Origin: an uncultured Bacilli bacterium
Lineage (GTDB): Bacteria; Bacillota_I; Bacilli_A; RF39; UBA660
Length of the DNA stretch: 23,834 nt
Direction: 5' to 3'
NCBI GenBank assembly: GCA_934140355.1
Contig: CAKPBH010000022.1
Coordinates: 1-23,834 of the forward strand
Below the pieces are notes generated by a model. That model did no database searches. It was not told the DNA's origin and worked only from the letters and a program-made list of their open reading frames with translations. The position numbers and the translations under genes were made by a program. This document shows, piece by piece, positions 1 to 7,128 of this stretch (position 1 is its first letter; each line of letters opens with the position of its first letter).

Positions 1-29
1 CTGGTATGACTCACTTTTATTTTAATAAA

Positions 30-63
30 AATAGTGTAAGTGATTTTACTCACCAACACTATT
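30..63 (+). terminator. hairpin upstream of yvcK, possible terminator of an unseen gene
   Basis: AATAGTGT (30-37) pairs with ACACTATT (56-63), an 8-bp stem around an 18-nt loop. Only a weak T-rich stretch follows, so it could be the terminator of a gene left of the window or just an AT-rich hairpin. No coding sequence is visible in positions 1-130. Confidence 0.3.
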
Positions 64-83
64 TATTATAGAACCCTTTTTTT

Positions 84-92
84 TGATATAAT
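84..92 (+). promoter_or_regulatory. extended -10 promoter of yvcK-whiA
   Basis: TGaTATAAT at 84-92 is an extended -10 element. No good -35 is found at the usual distance (64-69 is TATTAT), which an extended -10 can compensate. Transcription would start near 99, about 30 nt before the yvcK start codon. Confidence 0.55.
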
Positions 93-130
93 TTAGTAGA
101 ATGTGAGTGGATTAGGATGGTGATTAAGTT

Positions 131-1078
131 ATGAAAAAAGTGGTTGTTTTAGGTGGCGGCACAGGGTTATCTACCTTACTTCGAGGATTAAAATTATTTC
201 CGGTTGATATTAGTGCTGTTGTTTCTGTTTGTGATGATGGACAAAGTACGGGAAGGTTACGAGAAGAATTTAATACTTTTGCTGTTGGTGATATTCGTAA
301 AGTGATTGCTTCTTTATCGGAGACAGAACCTTTATTTGAGGAACTGTTGAATTATCGTTTTCATACAACGAGCGATTTGAATGGGCATACGGTTGGTAAT
401 CTTTTATTAACGGCACTGGGAGATATTGCAGGAAATATGCAAGAAGGAATTGAGACGATTGGTAAGGTTTTAAAGATTAAGGGTAAAGTTTTGCCAGTTA
501 CTTTAGATAGCCCTACTTTAGTTGCTGAGACAAATGAAGGAGATATTGTTGTAGGTGAGCATAATATTACAGAGTGTCATAAAGTCATTCGTAGGGTTTA
601 TTATGATAATGAGGTTGAAGTAAATCCTCGAGTTATTCGGGCTATTGAAGAAGCTGATTTAATTGTACTTAGTATGGGAAGTCTTTATACTAGTATTATT
701 CCTGATTTGTTGAGTAAAAATTTAATTGATGCAATTGATAAATGTAAAGCTAAGATTATGTATGTTTGTAATATGATGACGCAACCTGGGGAAACTGAAG
801 GTTTTTGTGCTAGTGATCATGTGCGTGTATTAGATAGTTATTTAGGAAAGAAGAAGATATCAGTTGTTGTTGCTAATACAGGAGAGATTCCTGATGAAGT
901 TGCTAAGAAATATGCTACTGAGGAACAAAAAGATCCCGTTATTTTTGATAGAGAGAATTTAGGGGATGTTGAAGTGCTTGCTAAAGATTATGTTACTGTT
1001 GTTCAGCATGTTATTCGCTATAAACCGAATAAATTGGCGTTAGATATTTATGGTTATTTATTGGAGCAAGGAGAATAG
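131..1078 (+). CDS. yvcK: YvcK/CofD-like protein (gluconeogenesis / cell-envelope factor)
   Basis: A 315-residue cytosolic protein of the CofD/YvcK family. In Bacillus and Listeria, YvcK binds UDP-sugars and is needed for growth on gluconeogenic carbon and for correct peptidoglycan synthesis. The nucleotide-binding N-terminus VVVLGGGTGLSTLLRGLK (residues 4-21) and the segment GHTVGNLLLTALGDIAGNMQ are typical. The loop written DDGGS in most relatives is DDGQS here (residues 35-39), a small deviation. The ATG at 131 follows GGATGGTGAT with about 10 nt spacing. whiA starts 2 nt after the stop, so the two are co-transcribed. The usual upstream partner rapZ is not inside the window. Confidence 0.93.
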   Translation: MKKVVVLGGGTGLSTLLRGLKLFPVDISAVVSVCDDGQSTGRLREEFNTFAVGDIRKVIASLSETEPLFEELLNYRFHTTSDLNGHTVGNLLLTALGDIAGNMQEGIETIGKVLKIKGKVLPVTLDSPTLVAETNEGDIVVGEHNITECHKVIRRVYYDNEVEVNPRVIRAIEEADLIVLSMGSLYTSIIPDLLSKNLIDAIDKCKAKIMYVCNMMTQPGETEGFCASDHVRVLDSYLGKKKISVVVANTGEIPDEVAKKYATEEQKDPVIFDRENLGDVEVLAKDYVTVVQHVIRYKPNKLALDIYGYLLEQGE

Positions 1079-1080
1079 AG

Positions 1081-2007
1081 ATGTCATTTACAGCAACGAT
1101 TAAGGAAGAAGTTACGAGAATTGATGAAAATATTGTGGAATCTTTAGCAGAATTATCTTGTATTATTAGAAATAATGCTTCTATTGATGAAAGTATCGTT
1201 ATTACGGTAGAGAATAATGCGGTTGCGAGAAGAATTTTTCGGTTGATTAAGAATATTTATGATGTAACACCTATTATTACGGTGCGAAAGAGATATAATT
1301 TTAATAATAATTTTAGTTATATTTTAAAAATTAGGCAGAAAGTTAGCTTTATTTTAAAGGATTTATCTATTGTTATTGATTCAGTGTATCAAAATATTCC
1401 TAAGAATTATTTAATTAATGATGATGAGTGTATTCGGGCTTATTTGCGAGGATTATTTATTGCAACGGGGAGCATTAATGATCCTAAAACTTCGCGGTAT
1501 CATTTAGAATTTATTGTAGACAATAGAAAGTACGCTGATTTTATCTCGGGGCTTTTAAATAAGTATCAGTTAAATAGTAAGGTCATTAAGAGAGAGAAGA
1601 ATTATATGGTCTATATTAAGGAAGCAGAAAAAATATCTGATTTTCTTAGAATTATTCATGCTTTTTCTGGAGTTATGTATTTTGAGGATATTAGAATTTA
1701 TCGAGATCATAAAAATATGACGAATCGTCTTAATAACTGTGAGCAAGCAAATATGGATAAGATTTTTTTGACGGCAGCTAAACAACTTCATGATATTGAT
1801 ATTTTAGAAGAACATGATTTATTTGATGTGCTTGATGAGAAAATATTAGATGTGATTCAATATCGAAGAGAGTATCCTGAGAGTTCATTGCAGGAACTTA
1901 GTGAGATTATGAGTCATGAGTTGGGATATCCGATTACTAAGTCGGGATTGAACCATCGGTTTAGAAAGATTCGGGAAATGGCAAATCAAATTGTGAAACA
2001 AAAATAA
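1081..2007 (+). CDS. whiA: WhiA, DNA-binding cell-division / sporulation regulator
   Basis: A 308-residue WhiA protein. The family combines a degenerate LAGLIDADG homing-endonuclease fold with a C-terminal helix-turn-helix domain. The signature RGLFIATGSINDP lies at residues 123-135, and the C-terminal helix-turn-helix with ELGYPITKSGLNHRFRKI lies around residues 280-300. In Bacillus WhiA affects division and chromosome segregation; in Streptomyces it controls sporulation septation. Length is normal for the family. The ATG at 1081 is 2 nt after yvcK, with GGAG inside the yvcK 3' end as ribosome-binding site. The long reverse ORF inside it (1570-1791) is a shadow. Confidence 0.94.
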   Translation: MSFTATIKEEVTRIDENIVESLAELSCIIRNNASIDESIVITVENNAVARRIFRLIKNIYDVTPIITVRKRYNFNNNFSYILKIRQKVSFILKDLSIVIDSVYQNIPKNYLINDDECIRAYLRGLFIATGSINDPKTSRYHLEFIVDNRKYADFISGLLNKYQLNSKVIKREKNYMVYIKEAEKISDFLRIIHAFSGVMYFEDIRIYRDHKNMTNRLNNCEQANMDKIFLTAAKQLHDIDILEEHDLFDVLDEKILDVIQYRREYPESSLQELSEIMSHELGYPITKSGLNHRFRKIREMANQIVKQK

Positions 2008-2048
2008 GTTAGATAAAGTAAGTTAAAGGTTTTTAGGAAGATTTTTAT

Positions 2049-2077
2049 TTGACATATTTAGAATATTATGGTAGAAT
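2049..2077 (+). promoter_or_regulatory. promoter of the rplU-prp-rpmA operon
   Basis: TTGACA (2049-2054), a 17-nt spacer, then TAGAAT (2072-2077) preceded by TGg, i.e. both a consensus -35 and an extended -10. Expected start near 2084, directly before the L21 leader structure. This is one of the strongest promoters in the window. Confidence 0.8.
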
Positions 2078-2086
2078 TTTAAATGT

Positions 2087-2178
2087 TTTAAGGACCTCGA
2101 GTTGTTTACTCAACCGCACTGAAAAGGTTTATTAAAGTATTACTATACTACCTTTAAGGCGAGTCTTAATCCAAATAT
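2087..2178 (+). promoter_or_regulatory. ribosomal protein L21 leader RNA
   Basis: The stretch between the promoter and rplU has the conserved pattern of the Firmicutes L21 leader: GGACCTCGAGTTG, CTCAACCGCACTGAAAAGGT, then ACCTTTAAGGCGAGTC, with GAGTTG/CTCAAC and AAAGGT/ACCTTT forming helices. Leaders of this class are thought to bind L21 and autoregulate the operon. The call rests on motif recognition and position immediately before rplU. Boundaries are approximate. Confidence 0.85.
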
Positions 2179-2197
2179 ATTTTAAGGAGGTAAGAAG

Positions 2198-2497
2198 ATG
2201 AAAGCAATTATTGAAACTGGTGGAAAACAATATTCTGTAGAAGAAGGTTCTATTATCTATGTTGAAAAATTAGATGTAGAAGAAGGAAAAGAAGTTGTTT
2301 TTGATAAGGTACTTATGGCGAATGGTGTTATAGGAAATCCTTATGTTAAGAATGCTACTGTTACTGGTCGTGTTGTTAAGAATGGTAAGGGTAAGAAACT
2401 TAGAATATTTACTTATAAGCCTAATAAGACTAGTACAAGAAAGACACAAGGACATCGTCAACCATATACTAAAGTAGAAATTACTAAAGTTAAATAA
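2198..2497 (+). CDS. rplU: 50S ribosomal protein L21
   Basis: A 99-residue bacterial L21 of normal length, part of the large ribosomal subunit where it contacts 23S rRNA near L20. The N-terminus MKAIIETGGKQYSVEEG and the C-terminal KPNKTSTRKTQGHRQPYTKV are diagnostic. A strong ribosome-binding site (AAGGAGG, 2184-2190) precedes the ATG. It is the first gene of the rplU-prp-rpmA operon, downstream of the L21 leader RNA. Confidence 0.97.
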   Translation: MKAIIETGGKQYSVEEGSIIYVEKLDVEEGKEVVFDKVLMANGVIGNPYVKNATVTGRVVKNGKGKKLRIFTYKPNKTSTRKTQGHRQPYTKVEITKVK

Positions 2498-2501
2498 GGT
2501 T

Positions 2502-2816
2502 ATGATTAGAGTTTGTGTAAGACAGAAAAAGGATTTTGTTCTAAAGGTTCAATTTTTTGGACATGCAGATTATGATGTTTATGGAAATGATATTGTTTGT
2601 GCAGCGGTATCTGCTACTTATTTTTGTAGTGTGAATGCGTGCTATTTGTTTCATGAGGAGTCTATTTTGGTAGAATCTTCTCATGATGTACAAACGATTT
2701 TAGTCATGGATGATGATGCGAATGTTCAAAAAATACTTATCAATATGATTCATTGTTTAGAGAATTTAGAAAAGAAATATCCGAGAAACATCAAAATAGA
2801 TAAGGAGGAAGAGTAA
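2502..2816 (+). CDS. prp: ribosomal-processing cysteine protease Prp
   Basis: A 104-residue Prp family protease, which removes the N-terminal extension of L27 in Firmicutes and relatives. The catalytic pair is visible: His21 in FFGHADYDVYG and Cys33 in NDIVCAAVSA. The start codon lies 4 nt after the rplU stop with only a weak TAAGG two nt upstream, so translation probably depends on coupling to rplU. The gene sits between rplU and rpmA, the conserved arrangement, and its stop overlaps the rpmA start by one base (TAATG). Confidence 0.93.
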   Translation: MIRVCVRQKKDFVLKVQFFGHADYDVYGNDIVCAAVSATYFCSVNACYLFHEESILVESSHDVQTILVMDDDANVQKILINMIHCLENLEKKYPRNIKIDKEEE

Positions 2817-3109
2817 TGTTTAAATTTTTAGAATTTGATATTCAATTATTTGCACATAAAAAAGGGCAATCTTCAACTAGTAATGGTCGTGACTCTGCTG
2901 GTAGAAGATTAGGCGCTAAAGCTAGCGATGGTGAATATGTTACAGCTGGTTCTATTATCTATCGTCAAAGAGGTACTAAGATTCATCCAGGTAATAATGT
3001 TGGAAGAGGTACTGATGATACTTTATATGCTAAAATGAATGGATATGTAAAGTATGAGACGGTAGGAAGTAAGAAGAAACAAGCTAGTGTTTATGAAACG
3101 AGATCGTAA
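2816..3109 (+). CDS. rpmA: 50S ribosomal protein L27 with cleavable N-terminal extension
   Basis: A 97-residue L27, a large-subunit protein whose N-terminus reaches the peptidyl-transferase centre. Residues 1-12 (MFKFLEFDIQLF) form a Firmicutes-type extension; the mature protein would begin AHKKGQSSTSNGRDS, so Prp cleavage is predicted between Phe12 and Ala13. The usual motif before the cut in studied relatives is LQFF; here it is IQLF. A GGAGG ribosome-binding site lies at the end of prp. A terminator follows directly, making this the last gene of the operon. Confidence 0.95.
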   Translation: MFKFLEFDIQLFAHKKGQSSTSNGRDSAGRRLGAKASDGEYVTAGSIIYRQRGTKIHPGNNVGRGTDDTLYAKMNGYVKYETVGSKKKQASVYETRS

Positions 3110-3139
3110 AAAAGGTACTTTAGGGTATCTTTTTTTTTT
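3108..3139 (+). terminator. rho-independent terminator of rplU-prp-rpmA
   Basis: AAAAAAGGTAC (3108-3118) pairs with GTATCTTTTTT (3125-3135; one G-U pair) around a 6-nt loop, and the 3' arm runs into a T tract ending at 3139. The stem overlaps the last bases of the rpmA stop codon. Confidence 0.85.
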
Positions 3140-3148
3140 GCTTTGGGA

Positions 3149-3154
3149 TATAAT
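3149..3154 (+). promoter_or_regulatory. -10 element for the membrane-protein gene at 3183
   Basis: TATAAT at 3149-3154 lies 28 nt upstream of the start codon. The matching -35 region falls inside the preceding terminator T tract and is not recognisable, so this is a tentative promoter. Confidence 0.4.
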
Positions 3155-3182
3155 ATAAACAACTAAGAAAGGGGGAGTTATT

Positions 3183-4025
3183 TTGCTTTTTTATGTTATT
3201 GCGATTATTTTATTATTTTTAATTGTTAATTATTTAGAAAAGAATTTGTATTATCAGTTTCTTCATGAGTTAATTTTAATTTTAATCTATTTTCTTTTTA
3301 TAGGAGGAATATTTAATCTTGTTCATGTTTCTACTTATTATTTATATACGATTATGTTGTTTGTTTCTATGATTGAGATTATGCTTTTATATTATAAGGA
3401 ACTTAATTCTAGTAGAAATCCTTATTCTTTTTATCGGTATCTTTTCTTTGTTTTGGCTGTTTATTTGTTAAATAGAGGGTTTATTGATAAATTAGATTTT
3501 ATTTTTCCTACTTTGGGGGAATTAAAAATACTGATATGGATTATGGTTTTATTTTATTTACATTGGTATTTTAAAAAATTTTTGCGTGATAAAAGAAATA
3601 AGAGAATGATATCTTTGGTTAAAGATGATTATTTGATGATACAATATGTTCATTTGAAAAATACTTATGGGAAATTTATTCGTCCTTTGGATAAGAGTAA
3701 TCAAAGTCTTATTTATGCTATTCTTTTATATGAGGTGAATAGAAGACCATTTATATTAAGAAAGATGGATATTGTTTTATATCGATTGGATGGACTTTCT
3801 CGAAAATTTGGGGTTATGCAGATAAAGTCTAATAAAGTTATTAGTGATGAGGAGAGTATTAAGAGAGGAATTAAGAAAATTGATATGATTAGTAAGAATT
3901 TAAAGGGAAAGATGAATTTGAATGAAAGAAGAAAAGTTATTTTAGAGAGGTATCATTATCGTAAAGGTGAAGTGGAGAATATTTTAAATATTTACAAGAG
4001 AGTTCTTTTGTTTGAAAAGAGATAA
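3183..4025 (+). CDS. polytopic membrane protein with lytic-transglycosylase-like C-terminal half
   Basis: A 280-residue protein starting at TTG with a good ribosome-binding site (GGGGGAG, 3171-3177, 5-nt spacing). Residues 1-133 hold four or five hydrophobic helices (about 3-17, 25-49, 53-71, 84-95, 115-133). The basic, soluble remainder has a pattern reminiscent of SLT-type lytic transglycosylases: Glu184 in AILLYEVNRRPF, then FGVMQI (209-214), then SDEESIKRGIKKI (221-233), matching the family order of catalytic Glu, G-x-MQ-[IL], and 'N-I-x-x-G'. That similarity is inferred from motif order only; I do not recognise the family. The gene is monocistronic between two terminators, and composition resembles its neighbours. 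Confidence 0.7.
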   Translation: MLFYVIAIILLFLIVNYLEKNLYYQFLHELILILIYFLFIGGIFNLVHVSTYYLYTIMLFVSMIEIMLLYYKELNSSRNPYSFYRYLFFVLAVYLLNRGFIDKLDFIFPTLGELKILIWIMVLFYLHWYFKKFLRDKRNKRMISLVKDDYLMIQYVHLKNTYGKFIRPLDKSNQSLIYAILLYEVNRRPFILRKMDIVLYRLDGLSRKFGVMQIKSNKVISDEESIKRGIKKIDMISKNLKGKMNLNERRKVILERYHYRKGEVENILNIYKRVLLFEKR

Positions 4026-4029
4026 TATG

Positions 4030-4094
4030 AAAAAATACTTAATTTATGTTTATTTAAATTAGAAGGATAAATAGATTTAAGTATTTTTCTTTTT
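4030..4094 (+). terminator. rho-independent terminator after the membrane-protein gene
   Basis: AAAAATACTTAA (4031-4042) pairs perfectly with TTAAGTATTTTT (4077-4088), followed by CTTTTT. The intervening 34 nt can form a small inner hairpin. It separates this gene from the GH31 gene. Confidence 0.75.
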
Positions 4095-4115
4095 GTAAAA
4101 AATACTTTTAAAGAA

Positions 4116-4144
4116 TTGTGCTTATTAGAAAAATATATTATAAT
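4116..4144 (+). promoter_or_regulatory. promoter of the GH31 gene
   Basis: TTGTGC (4116-4121), 17-nt spacer, TATAAT (4139-4144). Expected start near 4151, leaving a leader of about 20 nt that contains the AAAGGGTGAT ribosome-binding site. Confidence 0.65.
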
Positions 4145-4173
4145 GTTTATAGTAGAAAAAGGGTGATTTGTTT

Positions 4174-6537
4174 GTGAAGACGATAGGAAATTATTTCTTG
4201 AATAAAGATAATGATGGGGTATGCGTTAAGGAGAATGTTATACAGGGCGAGCGATTTCGGTTTACGTTTCTAACGGAAAGATTGGTTAGGTTGGAGTATA
4301 GTCCTAGTGGAAAGTTTGAAGATAGGGTTTCGCAGCGGGTTATTTTTAGAAATTTTCCGAAAACTAAGTTTACTATGACGCAAACTAATACGTTAATTCA
4401 GGTGGTAACGTCTTATTTTACTTTAAATTATGATAAAAACAAGCCTTTTTCAGGAAGTAAATTAGCACCAGAAATTAACTTGAATGTTCATTTGAATGGA
4501 ACTGATAAAGTTTGGTATTATCGTCATCCTGAAGCTAGAAATTTTGGGTCTATTGGTTATTCTTTGGATGATTTTCGAGGAAAATTGAAACTTAGTAAGG
4601 GACTTTATTCGACGGATGGTTTTTGTACTTTGGATGATAGTAGTTCTTATGTTTTGGATAGTGGTAGTAAATTTGTTAAAAGAGAGAAAGGGAATATTGA
4701 TCTTTATTTATTTATGTATCGAAAAGATTTGGGGCGATGTTTGCAGGACTATTATCAGTTAACGGGATATCCGTCTTTGGTACCAAGGTATGCGCTTGGA
4801 AATTGGTGGAATAAAAATTATGATTATTCTAAAGAAGAAATTGCAACTTTGTTTCAAACTTTTCATGATGAGGAAATTCCTATTAGTGTATTTTTTCTGG
4901 GGGATAAATGGCATTTAGATGGGGATCCGTTTTCTCCTTCTCAGCTTAATTTAATGGAGTTAAAGCAGTTATGTAATCACTATCATAAGAAGCTTGCTCT
5001 TACTCTTTGTCCTAGTGATGTTGTTAAACAGGGGACAAATACTTATCAAAGTTTACTTAATGTTTTAAATAAAATAGATGGTGATTATTCGTTTTTGCCA
5101 CTTGATGCTTCTAAGATGGATTTGTATGCAACGTATGGATATCGAAATTTTATTTCTTTGGGGGTTGATGCTGTTTATATTGATTATAATCATTCTAAAG
5201 ATACGGTTAGTTTGGCTTTATTTAATCATTATTTGTCTGCGATGTATGGAATTCTTCTTAATAAAAGGGGAGTTGCTTTATCGAGAAATAGTGCTTTAGC
5301 TCCTCATCGTGATAGTGTTATTTTTACGGGATGTACTCGTGTTGATTGGGAAACATTATCTATTTTGCCTTATTATCAAATGTCTGCTTCTAATAGTGGA
5401 ATTAGTTATGTGGCTAGTGCAATTGGGGGATATTATGGTGGAATTGAAACTTTTGAGTTATATATTCGTTATATTCAATTTGGAGTGTTTAGTACATTTT
5501 TGATTTTAGCTAGTGATTATTCAAAGTATTATAAGAGGGAACCATGGAGATGGGATGTTGCAGAGGCGGGAATTATCCGTAAATATTTGAAGATGAGATA
5601 TTATTTGTTGCCTTATTTATATACAGAGAGTTATATTTATTCTAGAAGTGGAAGTCCAGTTATTCAACCACTTTATTATAAATATCCTAAAATTTATGAT
5701 GAACCATTGTATCGAAATCAGTACTTTTATGGTAGTGAGATGTTGGTTTGTCCGATTACTAAGCGGAAAAATTTGGTGATGGATAGAGTGGTTCAGAGGA
5801 TGTTTATTCCAGAGGGCGTGTGGTATGAATTAGAGAGCGGTAAAAAATATATTGGAAATAAATATTATATGAGCTTTTATAAAGATGAGGATTATCCTGT
5901 TTTTTGTAGGGAAGGGGCAATTGTTCCTCTTTCAATGGAAGAGAGCACAGAATTACCTGTTAGTATGGAGATTCTTGTTTTTCCTGGTTCGGATGGTAGT
6001 TATTTGATGTATGAGGATGATGGAATTAGTTTGAATTATAAAAATGGTAGTTATGCTCTTACGGAATTTTTGTTTCATTATACAATGAATAGTTATGAAT
6101 TGGTGATTCAAAATAAAGGAAATCCTGGATTAATTCCTCCCAATAGAAATTATAAAATTCGTTTTAAAAATACAAAAAAGGGAGATGTTTCTGTTTTGGT
6201 TGGGGAGAAGCCAGTGAAAAGTCGCTCGTATAATGAGAAGAATGATTTTATTGTTTTATTAGATAATATTCCAACTAGTAGTTCGGTTAGGGTTGTTTGT
6301 AGAAGTGAAGGCGTTTTGATTAATTCAATGGAGAGATTAATTAATGATGATATTCGGGGAATATTAGAAGATTTGGAAATTGAGACGCTGTTAAAGGAAA
6401 AAATTGATGCTATTTTATTTAGCGATTTACCTGTTCGAAAGAAAAGAATAGCAATTCGTAAGTTAAAAAGAGCTGGATTAGAACCAAAATTTATTAAAAT
6501 GTTTTTAAATTTGCTTGAATATATTAAAACTGTTTAG
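4174..6537 (+). CDS. glycoside hydrolase family 31 homologue, probable pseudoenzyme
   Basis: About 787 residues from GTG 4174, chosen because GGGTGAT at 4161-4167 abuts the alternative TTG at 4168. GH31 enzymes are alpha-glucosidases/alpha-xylosidases with an N-terminal beta-sandwich and a (beta/alpha)8 barrel. The barrel is clear: GVDAVYIDYN (nucleophile Asp337), LSRNSALAPHRDS, IGGYYGGIETFELYIRYIQFGVFS, YYKREPWRWD. Several residues expected for catalysis or sugar binding are changed: the acid/base Gly-Asp is Gly-Cys (Cys387), the Asp before IGG is Ala416, the Arg-x-His pair is Ile444/Ala446, and the D-x-D of the early barrel motif is Gly243/Lys245. Numbering is from the GTG. The ORF is intact, so I infer a non-hydrolytic or altered protein, not a decaying gene. 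A helical tail of about 70 residues follows the C-terminal beta domain. No signal peptide is seen. It stands alone. Confidence 0.85.
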   Translation: MKTIGNYFLNKDNDGVCVKENVIQGERFRFTFLTERLVRLEYSPSGKFEDRVSQRVIFRNFPKTKFTMTQTNTLIQVVTSYFTLNYDKNKPFSGSKLAPEINLNVHLNGTDKVWYYRHPEARNFGSIGYSLDDFRGKLKLSKGLYSTDGFCTLDDSSSYVLDSGSKFVKREKGNIDLYLFMYRKDLGRCLQDYYQLTGYPSLVPRYALGNWWNKNYDYSKEEIATLFQTFHDEEIPISVFFLGDKWHLDGDPFSPSQLNLMELKQLCNHYHKKLALTLCPSDVVKQGTNTYQSLLNVLNKIDGDYSFLPLDASKMDLYATYGYRNFISLGVDAVYIDYNHSKDTVSLALFNHYLSAMYGILLNKRGVALSRNSALAPHRDSVIFTGCTRVDWETLSILPYYQMSASNSGISYVASAIGGYYGGIETFELYIRYIQFGVFSTFLILASDYSKYYKREPWRWDVAEAGIIRKYLKMRYYLLPYLYTESYIYSRSGSPVIQPLYYKYPKIYDEPLYRNQYFYGSEMLVCPITKRKNLVMDRVVQRMFIPEGVWYELESGKKYIGNKYYMSFYKDEDYPVFCREGAIVPLSMEESTELPVSMEILVFPGSDGSYLMYEDDGISLNYKNGSYALTEFLFHYTMNSYELVIQNKGNPGLIPPNRNYKIRFKNTKKGDVSVLVGEKPVKSRSYNEKNDFIVLLDNIPTSSSVRVVCRSEGVLINSMERLINDDIRGILEDLEIETLLKEKIDAILFSDLPVRKKRIAIRKLKRAGLEPKFIKMFLNLLEYIKTV

Positions 6538-6543
6538 TATAAT
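6515..6543 (+). promoter_or_regulatory. promoter of the T-box / leuS transcript
   Basis: TTGAAT (6515-6520), 17-nt spacer, TATAAT (6538-6543). It lies inside the 3' end of the GH31 gene and directly before the T-box; predicted start near 6550. Confidence 0.7.
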
Positions 6544-6558
6544 AGTTAAAAATGTTTA

Positions 6559-6760
6559 TGAAAAAAGTAGTAGTAAATATAGATTAATTTAGAGAGCAAG
6601 TGGGTGGTGAAAACTTGTTTGGTCTGTTTTATGAACTTGTTTTTCTAGTTGCTTATGATTTAAGTCGGGTAAAAGCCGTTATCCAAATTAAGTGAAAAAT
6701 GAGGATGGTACCGCGTTTAGACGCTCCTTGGGTGGGGGTAATTCTAGGCGTGGTTTTTTG
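6559..6760 (+). promoter_or_regulatory. T-box leader, leucine-specific (specifier CUU)
   Basis: Stem I: GAAAAA (6560-6565) can pair with TTTTTC (6640-6645); an AGTA loop-E strand follows; AGAGAG with CAAGT/ACTTG around GGGTGGTGAAA gives the distal AG-bulge and GNUG loop. On the 3' side GAA is followed by CTT (6636-6638) and a purine, the specifier position, reading Leu. The T-box bulge TGGTACCGCG (6706-6715) has T after TGG, matching the A discriminator expected for tRNA-Leu. The terminator alternative is CCGCGTTTAGA (6711-6721) with TCTAGGCGTGG (6743-6753) and a T tract (6754-6759). Uncharged tRNA-Leu should allow read-through into the membrane protein and leuS. Confidence 0.9.
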
Positions 6761-6774
6761 ATAAAGGATGTGGT

Positions 6775-7128
6775 ATGGTGGATATTTTGTTTGAATATTT
6801 GGTTGTATTTGTAGCGGTATTTGTGATGAATTATTTTATGTTTATTCGGGGAAAGAAGAAATATGATAAGAATAAGATTCCTACAGAATTGCTTTATTTG
6901 AAAAGGGTTTATCATGTTGATGTTGCTAAAATTGATTATGGTAAGTTTGTGGTTACTTATAGTTTGATTAATACTTTTATTATTGCAACGATTTATATCA
7001 TTATTATGTATTTGGTTGATGCTATGATATTTAAGCTTATTATTGGTTTGGTACTTTTGGTATTAATGATTATTATTTGTTATGGTTTTTTAGCAAAATA
7101 TTATTTATGGAAAGAGAGAGATAGATGA
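6775..7128 (+). CDS. small membrane protein of unknown function, T-box controlled
   Basis: A 117-residue protein with three hydrophobic segments: residues about 3-22, 62-84 and 86-108. Between the first and second lies a charged stretch, RGKKKYDKNKIPTELLYLKRVYHVDVAKIDYGKF. I do not recognise a characterised family; the regular layout and intact frame suggest a conserved membrane protein. It is the first gene after the leucine T-box, and its TGA stop overlaps the leuS ATG (ATGA), so it is co-transcribed and translationally coupled to leuS. That placement suggests expression under leucine limitation. The TGA stop also shows the standard code is used. A reverse ORF over 6688-6915 is a shadow. 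Confidence 0.75.
   Translation: MVDILFEYLVVFVAVFVMNYFMFIRGKKKYDKNKIPTELLYLKRVYHVDVAKIDYGKFVVTYSLINTFIIATIYIIIMYLVDAMIFKLIIGLVLLVLMIIICYGFLAKYYLWKERDR

Noticed and set aside
4168..4173. TTG start for the GH31 gene
   Set aside because: It abuts the ribosome-binding site; GTG at 4174 gives spacing like that of yvcK. Not fully excluded.
5078..5503. Two overlapping ORFs inside the GH31 gene
   Set aside because: They are out-of-frame shadows of a well-supported gene.
6645..6647. CTA as T-box specifier codon
   Set aside because: CTT at 6636-6638 follows GAA and precedes a purine, the canonical specifier context, and leaves a better basal helix; both would read Leu.
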